Below, piece by piece: positions 1 to 10,000 of a DNA stretch of 42,657 nt. Below the pieces are notes generated by a model. The model had not been told where the DNA came from. It did no database searches and saw only the letters and a list, made by a program, of their open reading frames with translations. Origin of the DNA: Actinacidiphila glaucinigra (GTDB lineage Bacteria > Actinomycetota > Actinomycetes > Streptomycetales > Streptomycetaceae). Numbering within the stretch: the stretch's first letter is position 1; each line of letters starts with the position of its first letter. The position numbers and the translations under genes are program-made. The stretch covers positions 1 to 42,657 of the forward strand of contig NZ_FZOF01000044.1 in assembly GCF_900188405.1 (NCBI RefSeq), in the 5' to 3' direction.

Positions 1-1046
1 CCCATGTTCGACTTGATCGAACCCAGCCACAGCGGCTGCTCGTCACTGTGCTCCTGGCCATAGGTGGCCAGCAGCGCCTGCGCCTCGATCGGGTCACCCA
101 GCGTCGTGCCCGTGCCGTGCGCCTCCACCGCGTCGATCTCGGCCGCGGTGAGCCGGGCATTGGCCAGCGCCTGCCGGATCACCCGCTGCTGCGACGGACC
201 GTTCGGCGCCGTCAGACCATTGCTCGCACCATCCTGGTTCACCGCCGAACCGCGCACCACCGCCAGCACCTGGTGACCGTTGCGGCGGGCGTCCGACAGC
301 CGCTCCACGACCACCACACCCGCACCCTCGGCCCAGCCCGTCCCGTCCGCGTCCGCCGAGAACGCCTTGCACCGGCCATCGGACGCAAGACCCCGCTGCC
401 GACTGAACTCCACAAACGCCGCCGGCGTCGCCATCACCGTCACACCACCGGCCAGCGCCAGATCACACTCACCACTCCGCAGCGCCTGCACCGCCAGATG
501 CAGGGCGACGAGCGAGGACGAACACGCCGTGTCAACCGTCACCGCCGGACCCTCAAGCCCGAACGCGTATGACAACCGGCCCGAGATGACACTCGCCGCG
601 TTACCAGTACCGACGAAGCCTTCGACACCCTCCGGCAGCACGCTCAGCCGGGAGGCGTAGTCGTGATACATCACACCCGCGAAGACACCCGTCCGGCTAC
701 CGCGCATCGAAACAGGGTCGATCCCAGCCCGCTCGAACGCCTCCCACGACGTCTCCAGCAGCAACCGCTGCTGCGGATCCATCGCCACCGCCTCACGCGG
801 CGAGATCCCGAAGAACGCCGGGTCGAAATGACCCGCATCCCGAACGAAGCCACCCTCCCGCGCATAACTCGTCCCCTGCTGGTCGGGATCGGCGTCGAAC
901 AACGCCTCCACATCCCAGCCGCGATCCTCAGGAAAACCGGAGATCGCATCACGGCCCTCAACCACAAGCCGCCACAGATCCTCCGGGCTCTCCACCCCAC
1001 CCGGATACCGGCACCCCAGCCCCACGATCGCGATCGGCTCGTCGTC
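1..1046 (-). other. Gene 4 module 3: KS (partial)
   Basis: Starts at EPIAIVGLGCRYPGG and has DTACSSS and HGTGT. It is cut at SNMG, just before the second catalytic His motif. AT type and reduction level are outside the window. Confidence 0.9.
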
Positions 1047-4000
1047 ACGGACCAATACGGCGACCGGCGCCACGGCTGCCGGGACGGCTCCGACGAGTTC
1101 GCCCCGCAGGTGCTCTGCCAGAACCACGGACGTCGGATAGTCGAAAACGAGCGTCGCCGGCAGGCGCAGCCCAGTCGCGGAGCCGAGCCGGTTCCGCAGC
1201 TCGACAGCGGTCAGCGAGTCGAAGCCCAGCTCACGGAACGACCGGTCCGACTCCACCGCCTCCGCACCCGCGTATCCGAGGACCGAAGCGACCTGAGTGC
1301 GGACGAGCTCCAGAACGTGCGCCCTCTGTTCGGACACCGGGAGCGCGGACACGCGTTCCGCCTCCGAGCCTGAAGCGGCTTTCGAGGCGCGGCGGGCCGG
1401 CACGCGGACGAGCCCGCTCAGCAGCGGCGGCAGCATGCCACTGCCCGCCTGCGTGCGCAGCGCGCCCAAGTCCAGTTTCACCGGTACGAACACCGCGCTC
1501 TGAGCGGCTGAGGCCGCGTCGAACAGGGCCAGGCCCTCGTCCTCGGAGAGGGCGTTCACTCCGCCGCGTCCGAGGCGCGACACCTCGCCGGCGCCCAGCT
1601 CGCCGGCCATGCCGCCTGCCCACAGACCCCAGGCCAGCGATGTCGCGGCCAGGCCCTGCGACCTGCGGTGCGCCGCCAGCGCGTCGAGGAAGACATTGGC
1701 GGCGGCGTAATTCGCCTGCCCCGCACCGCCGAACACACCGGCGGCCGAGGAGAACAGCACGAACGCCGACAGATCCATGCCCTGCGTGAGTTCGTGGAGG
1801 TTCCACGCAGCATCCACCTTCGGACGCAACACCGCCGACAACCGCTCCGCCGTCAGCGACCCGACCACACCGTCGTCCAGGATGCCCGCGGTGTGCACCA
1901 CCGCCGACAACGGACGCTCGCCAGGTATCGCGTCCAGCACCGCGGCCAGCGCCTCACGGTCAGCGACATCACACGACGCCCAGGAGACCGAGGCGCCCAG
2001 ATCCGCGAGCTCGGCCGTCAGCTGCGAGGCTCCCGGCGCGTCCTCACCCCGACGGCTTACCAGCAGCAGATCCCGCACCCCGTACTCGGACACCAGGTGA
2101 CGCGCGAACAACCCACCCAGCGCACCACTGGCACCCGTCACCAACACCGTGCCATCCAGCGCAGGCGCCCCGGCCTCCGGCTCCACCACCGCCCGCACCA
2201 GACGCGGTACGCGTACCGCGCCCTCACGGGCGAGCATCTCGGTCTCGCCGGCTACAAGGGCGGCGGCGACCGCCTCCGTGGGCAGAGCCCGCTCGCCGGC
2301 GTCGACGAGGGCGAACCGGCCGGGGTGCTCGGTCCCGGCGGAACGGACCAGGCCCCAGACCGCCGCACCGGCGAGGTCACGGACGGGGTCGGCGTCCTCG
2401 GCGGCCATGGCCTCCCGGGTGACGAACACAAGACGGGAGCCTGCGAAGCGGTCCTCCGCCAGCCATGCGTGAACAAGCGCGAGCGCGCAGGAGGCACGGG
2501 CGTGCACCGCGTCCGGCACTGCGTCCTCGGCATCTCCGAGCGTGACGAACACGAGGTCCGGCACGTCGGCGGACCCATCAGCCACGGCGGCGAGGTCGGC
2601 GTGGCGCGGGACGTCCAGACCGGGAATCTCGGCGCCCACCACCGCCCAGCTGGTCGTCCCTGCTGTCGAGGACGGGCCGCGGTCGGCGGGCAGTCCGGTC
2701 CATTCGAGCCGGTAGAGGGAGTCCTGCCGGGTGCCGTGTGCCGCGTCGATCTGCTCGGGCGAGACCGCGCGCAGTGCCAGCGACTCCACCGTGGCGACCG
2801 GTGCACCTGCCGTGTCCGCGAGGTCCAGCGACACCGCGCCGTCGCCGGCCGCCGCCACCCGTACCCGAACCACCGACGCACCAGCGGCATGCAACCTCAC
2901 ACCGTTCCACGAGAACGGCAGCCGCGCACCACCCTCCGAGTCCGCAAGCACGCCACCCAGGGCCACCGTGTGCAGTGCCGCATCCAGCAACGCCGGATGC
3001 ACGCCGAACGCCCCTGCCTCGGCTTCCGCCGGCACAGCCACCTCGGCGAACAGCTCATCACCGCGGCGCCACGCCGCCCGCAACCCCTGGAACAGCGGAC
3101 CGTATTCAAGGCCCGCCGCGCCCAACGCCTCGTACACGCTCACCGCACTCACGGCGGAGGCCCCGGCAGGCGGCCACACGGACAAGTCGGCGGCGCTGCC
3201 GCCAACGTCGTCCGTCAGCACACCCACCGCATGACGCACCCACACCGAGTCCACGTCGTCCGGCCGTGAATACACCGCCACCGAACGACCACCCGCGCCA
3301 TCCGGCTCCCCGACGACCACCTGCAGCTGAACCGCACCGGACCCCGCCAGCACCAAAGGCGCCTGAAGCGTCAACTCCTCCAGAACCCGACTGCCAACCT
3401 GCTCACCCGCGTGAAGAGCCAGCTCCACGAACGCCGTGCCCGGCAGCAGCACCGAGCCGAACACCGCGTGATCCGCCAACCACGGATGCGAACGCAACGA
3501 CAGGCGCCCCGTGAACACACATCCCTCGCCGTCGGCCAGGGTGACCGCCGCACCCAGCAGAGGGTGGCCCGCGGTGGCCAGCCCGAGCCCGGCGGCGTCA
3601 CCGGGGAGCGGGTTGGTGGTGTCCGGCCAGTACCGCACCCGCTGGAAGGCATAGGTGGGCAGATCCACCCGCCGCGCCCCCGCACCGGCGAAGTACGCCT
3701 CCCAATCCAGCGTGCCGCCACGGACGTGCAGTTGGGCGAGCGCGGTAAGAAGCGTCTCGGGCTCCGGACGACCGTTGCGCAGCGCCGGGGCGAAAGCGGC
3801 GTCCCCAGTCACGCAGTCCTGTGCCATCGCCGACAGCACGCCGTCCGGGCCGAGTTCGATGAACGTCGTGACGCCTGCGGCCTCCAGAGCACGCACCCCG
3901 TCCAGGAAGCGCACCGCCTCACGGACATGACGCACCCAGAAGTCGGGCGAGCCCATCTCGTCGCCGACCACACCACCGGTCAGGTTGGAGACCACCGCGA

Positions 4001-7000
4001 TGCGCGGGGCCTCGAACGACAGCCCGGCAACGACCTCCCCGAACGCCTCCAACATGCCGTCCATGTGCGGCGAGTGGAAGGCGTGGCTGACCGACAGCCG
4101 CTTCGACTTCCGATCCGCGAAAGCCTCCACGATCGCGACCGCGGCATCCTCGTCGCCCGCGATGACGACCGACTCCGGACCGTTCACAGCCGCGACGCTC
4201 ACCCGGTCGTTCAGCAGCGGCAGAACCTCGTCCTCCGACGCCTGCAGCGCGATCATCACCCCACCGGCCGGCAGCGCCTGCATCAACCGACCACGCGCCG
4301 CAACCAGCGTGCACGCGTCCTCCAGGGACAGCACCCCTGCCACATGAGCGGCCGCGATCTCACCCACGGAGTGACCGGACACGAAGTCCGGCTTCACGCC
4401 CCAGCTCTCCAGCAGCCGGAACAGCGCCACCTCCACGGCAAACAACGCCGGCTGGGCGTGCTCGGTCCGCTCCAGCGCCTCCGCGTCATCGCCGAACAGC
4501 ACACCCAGCCCAAGCCGCTCACCCACCGCATCCAAGGCCTTGGCGAACACCGGATAGGCGTCATACAACTCCCGCCCCATCCCCAGCCGCTGACTCCCCT
4601 GCCCCGTGAACAGGAACGCCGTACGGCCGCCCTTGCTCACCGTGCCGGACGTGACCCCGGGAGCGGGGTGCCCGTCGGCAAGGGCGTCGAGGGCGGCGGC
4701 GAGCGAGGCGTCGTCCGAGGCCACGACAACGGCACGGTGGTCGAAGGCGGCCCGACCGGTGGCGAGGGAGTAGGCGAGGTCGCGCAGAGGTGTGCCGGGG
4801 TGAGCGGCCAGGTGCGTCCGCAGGCCGCGCGCCTGGGCCGACAGGGCGGCGGTGCTGCGCCCGGACAGCCGCAGCGGCAGGGAGCCGTGCATGGCAGGGC
4901 CTTCAGGCACGGCAGGGGCGGTGGGGGCGGCAGGGGCCTGCTCGATGATCGTGTGGGCGTTGGTGCCGCTGATGCCGAACGACGACACGCCGGCCCGGCG
5001 CGGACGGCCGGTCTCGGGCCAGGCGACGGCCTCGCTGAGCAGGGACACCGCGCCCGCCGACCAGTCGACGTGCGCGGAGGGCTGGTCGGCGTGCAGGGTC
5101 TTGGGCAGCACCCCGTGCCGCATCGCCATGACCATCTTGATGATGCCCGCGACACCGGCCGCGGCCTGCGTGTGGCCGAAGTTGGACTTGATCGAGCCCA
5201 GCCACAGCGGCTGCCCGTCACCGCGCTCCTGGCCGTAGGTCGCCAGCAGCGCCTGCGCCTCGATCGGGTCGCCCAGCGTGGTGCCCGTGCCGTGGGCCTC
5301 CACCGCGTCCACGTCCGCCGCGGTCAGTCCCGCACTGGCCAGGGCGGCGCGGATGACGCGCTGCTGGGACGGCCCGTTCGGGGCGGTCATGCCGTTGCTG
5401 GCGCCGTCCTGGTTGATCGCCGAGCCCCGCACCACCGCGAGCACCGGGTGGCCCTTGGCGCGCGCGTCCGACAGCCGCTCCACGAGGAGCATGCCCGCGC
5501 CCTCGCCCCAGCCGGTGCCGTCGGCGTCGGCGGAGAAGGCGCGGCAGCGTCCGTCGGCGGAGAGGCCGCGCTGCCGGCTGAAGCCGACGAAGGTGCCGGG
5601 GGTGGCCATGACGGTGACGCCGCCGGCGAGGGCCATGTCGCACTCGCCGTTGCGCAGGGCCTGAACGGCCAGGTGCAGGGCGACGAGCGAGGACGAGCAC
5701 GCCGTGTCGATGGTGACGGCGGGTCCCTCGAGGCCGAAGGTGTACGCGACGCGGCCGGAGGCGATGCTGCCGGTGCTGCCCGAGCCGAGGGAGCCGTCGG
5801 CGCCGTCGGCGCTGCGTTCGAGGAGCGTGGCGTAGTCGTGGTACATGACGCCCGCGAAGACGCCCGTCCGGCTGCCGCGCACCGTCGCCGGGTCGATGCC
5901 GGCCCGCTCGAACGCCTCCCAGGTGGTCTCCAGCAGCAGCCGCTGCTGCGGGTCGGTCCCGACTGCCTCTCGCGGGCTGATGCCGAAGAAGGTGGGGTCG
6001 AACGCGGCGGCGTCGTGGAGGAAGCCGCCGTGCCGGGTGTACGAGGTGCCGGGGTGGTCCGGGTCCGGGTCGTACAGGGCGTCGAGGTCCCAGCCGCGGT
6101 CGTCGGGGAAGCCGGAGACGGCGTCCTCGCCGTTCTCCAGGAGCCGCCACAACTGCTCGGGGGTCGTGACGCCGCCCGGGAAGCGGCAGCTCATCGCGAC
6201 GATGGCGATCGGGTCGTCCGCCAGGGCGCCCTGGGTGACGGGTGCGTAGGCAAGGGCCGAGCGCGTGGCCGCGTCCGTCCCGGCGAGGGCGAGGAGCAGG
6301 TGCCGGGCGAGTGCGAGGGAGGTGGGGTAGTCGAAGATCAGGGTGGCGGGCAGTCGGCTGCCGACCGAGGCGCCGAGCCGGTTGCGCAGTTCGACCGCGG
6401 TGAGCGAGTCGAAGCCCAGCTCGCTGAAGGCGTGTTCGGGGTCGATGGCGTCCGGGGAGCCGTGGCCGAGGACGTCCGCCACATGGGTGCGCACGAGGTC
6501 GAGGAGCAGTCGCTCCCGCTCGGCCGGGTCGAGTCCTAGGAGCCGCTGCTCCAGGGCGGAGCCGGCTGTGGCACGGTCTCCGGTGTTCGTCACGACGCGC
6601 CTGCCGGGGCCGCGGACGAGGCCTCGCAGGAGGGGCGCGACGTCGGTGCTCCGGGCGCCACCGGGCAGGGCCAGCCGCATGGGGACGAGCAGGCCGCGAA
6701 GGCTTCCACCGTGCTCGTCGCCGTCGGCGGAGCCGAGGCCGTCAGCGAGGGCGTCGGCGAGGTCGAGGAGTGCGAGGCCCTCGGCGGCCGTGAGGCCCCG
6801 CACGCCGCCGCGCCTCATGCGGTCCAGGTCGGCCTGGTCGAGGCGGCCCGCCATGCCGTCGGTGTCCTCCCACAGACCCCAGGCGAGGGAGGTGGCGGGC
6901 AGTCCGTGGGCGCGGCGGTGCTGGGCGAGGGCGTCCAGGAAGGCGTTGGCGGCGGCGTAGTTGCCCTGGCCGGGCGCGCCGAAGACGCCGGCCGCCGACG

Positions 7001-10000
7001 AGAAGAGGACGAAGGCGGCCAGGTCGAGGCCGCGGGTCAGCTCGTGCAGGTTGAGGGCGGCGTCGGCCTTGGGGCGCAGGACGGCGGAGAGCCGCTGCGG
7101 GGTGAGGGAGTCGATGACGCCGTCGTCCAGGACTCCGGCGGTGTGGATGACGGCGGTCAGCGGACGGTCGGCGGGGACGGCCGCCAGCGCTTCCGCCAGC
7201 GCGTCGCGGTCGGCGGCGTCGCACGCCGCCCACGTCACCGAAGCGCCCGATTCGACGAGTTCGGCGGACAGTTCGGCGGCGCCGGGCGCCTCATCCCCGC
7301 GTCGGCTGAGCAGCAGCAGGTGCCGCACGCCGCGCTCGGCCACCAGGTGGCGGGCCACCAGCCCGCCCAGAGTGCCCGTGGCACCGGTGACCAGCACCGT
7401 CCCGCCGCCGTCGAAGGCGGGCGCCACGGCATCGGACGGGACGGGTACCCGCGTGAGGCGGGCGGCGTACGCGATGCCGTCGCGCAGGGCGAGTTGGGGT
7501 TCGCCGGTGGCGAGCGCGGCGGGCAGGGCCGCCAGCGACGCGTCGGTGCCGTCGGTGTCGACGAGCACGAAACGCCCGGGGTTCTCGGACTGCGCGGAAC
7601 GCACCAGCCCCCATACGGCGGCGTGGACCGGATCCGGGACGCGGTCGCCGGCCCGGGCGGCGAGTGCGCCCTCGCTCAGAAGAACGAGGCGGGTGTCGCC
7701 GAAGCGGTCGTCCGCCGGCCAGGACTGAAGCAGGGCGAGCGTGCGGTGCGCTGCCTCGTGGACGGCTTCGGGGCTGAGCGCGGACGCGGCGACGTGCGGG
7801 ACCAGGACGGTCCCGGGCACGGGGGCGCCGGCGTCGCAGGCCGCGATCAGGGCGGCCGTGGAGGTGTGGCGGGTGGCCGGCAGGCCCGGGACGTCGCCTG
7901 CGGCGATGACGGCGAGCGCGTCCCGCCGGCCGGCGGGCGGCGCCGTCGTCACGGGCGGGTCGAGGGGGATCCAGTCCACGGCGAACAGGGCGTCGCGGTG
8001 GCCGCGCGGCCCGGTGCCGGACTGCCCCGCCGAGACGGGGCGCAGGCTGAGCGAGGCGACGTCGGCGACGGGCCGGCCGTGCTCGTCGGCGAGCGCCAGC
8101 GACACGGCGTCGGGGCCGGTCGCGGACAGCCGTGCGCGCAGCACGGCGGCGCCCACGGCGTGCAGGGCGACGCCGTTCCAGGAGAACGGCAGCCGGCCGC
8201 GCCCGGTGTCCTCGACCAGGCCGGCGAGGCCGATGGTGTGCAGAGCCGCGTCGAGCAGCGCGGGGTGCAGACCGAACCGCCCGGCTTCCGCGCGCTGACC
8301 GTCGGCGAGGGCGATCTCGGCGTACGTCGCCCCGTCGGCGCCGCGCCACACGGCGCGTACGCCCTGGAAGGCGGGACCGTACTCCAGGCCGGCCCCGGCC
8401 AGCCCCGCGTAGAGGTCGGTGACGGGCAGGGCGGTGGCACCGGCGGGAGGCCAGGCCTCGGGGGCGAAGCCGGGGGCCGGGGCGCCGATGGCGAGGACGC
8501 CGTCGGCGTGCAGTGTCCACGGCGCGTCGTTCTCCGCGTCCTGGGCGTTGTCCCCGGCCGGTTCTGGCCGGGAGTGCACGCCGAGGGTGCGGCGGCCCGT
8601 GGCGTCCGGTGCGCCGACCCACACCTGCACCTGGACGGCGCCGTCCTCGGGCAGTACCAGCGGTGCGTGGAGAGTGAGTTCGTCCAGCAGGCCGCAGCCG
8701 ACCTGGTCGCCCGCGCGGATCGCGAGCTCGACGAACGCGGTGCCGGGCAGCAGGACACTGCCCTGGACGGCGTGGTCGGCCAGCCACGGGTGGGTGTCCA
8801 GGGAGAGCCGGCCGGTGCAGAGGAAGCCGTCGAGGCCCGCGAGCGCGACGGCGGCACCGAGCAGCGGGTGGTCCGCCGCGCCGAGGCCGGCCGCCGAAAC
8901 GTCCCCGGCGGGCCGCCCGGCGTCGAGCCAGTACGCCTCGCGCTGGAAGGCGTAGGTGGGCAGGTCGACGCGCCGGGCGCCGCTGCCCGCGTAGTACGCG
9001 TCCCAGGCGACGGGCACGCCGCGTACGTGGAGCCGGGCGAGGGCGGTGGTGACGGTCTCGGTCTCGGGCCGGCCGGCGCGGAGCAGGGGAACGAACGCGG
9101 CCGAGTCCCCGACCGGGCCCTCCTGGGCCATGGCGGACAGCACCGCGTCGGGTCCCAGTTCCACGAAGTGCACGACGTTGCGCTCGGCGAGGGTGCGGAC
9201 GCCGTCGAGGAAGCGGACGGCCTCGCGGACGTGCCGGACCCAGAAGTCGGGCGACGCCATCTCGTCGGTGACGACAGCGCCGGTGAGATTGGAGACGACC
9301 GGGATGCGCGGGGCCTCGAACGACAGGCCCGCCACCACCTCGCGGAACGCCTCCAGCATCCCGTCCATGTGGGGCGAGTGGAAGGCGTGGCTGACCGGCA
9401 GCCGCTTCGACTTGCGGCCCTCGAACCGCGCGACGATCTCCATCGCGGCGTCCTCGTCGCCCGCGATGACGACCGACTGCGGGCCGTTGACCGCGGCGAT
9501 GCCGACGCGATCGGTGAGCAGCGGCAGGACCTCGTCCTCCGAGGCCTGCAGCGCGATCATCACGCCGCCGCCCGGCAGGGCCTGCATCAACCGACCACGC
9601 TCCGCGACCAGCGTGCACGCGTCCTCCAGGGACAGCACCCCCGCCACGTGCGCGGCCGCGATCTCACCGACCGAGTGGCCCGACACGAAGTCCGGGCGTA
9701 CGCCCCACGACTCCAGCAGCCTGAACAGCGCCACTTCCACAGCGAACAACGCCGGCTGCGCGAACTCCGTACGGTCCAACGCATCGGGGTCGTCGCCGAA
9801 CAGCACATCCGACCCGAGCCGCTCGCACACCGCGTCCAGGGCCTCGGCGAACACCGGATACGCCGCGTGCAGCTCCCGACCCATCCCGAGGCGCTGGCTG
9901 CCCTGCCCCGTGAACAGGAAGGCCGTCCTGCCCGCGACCGGGCGTCCGAGCGTGAGGCCGGGAACCGGCGCCGTCGCCCTGTCGGGCCCTGGGGCCGCGA

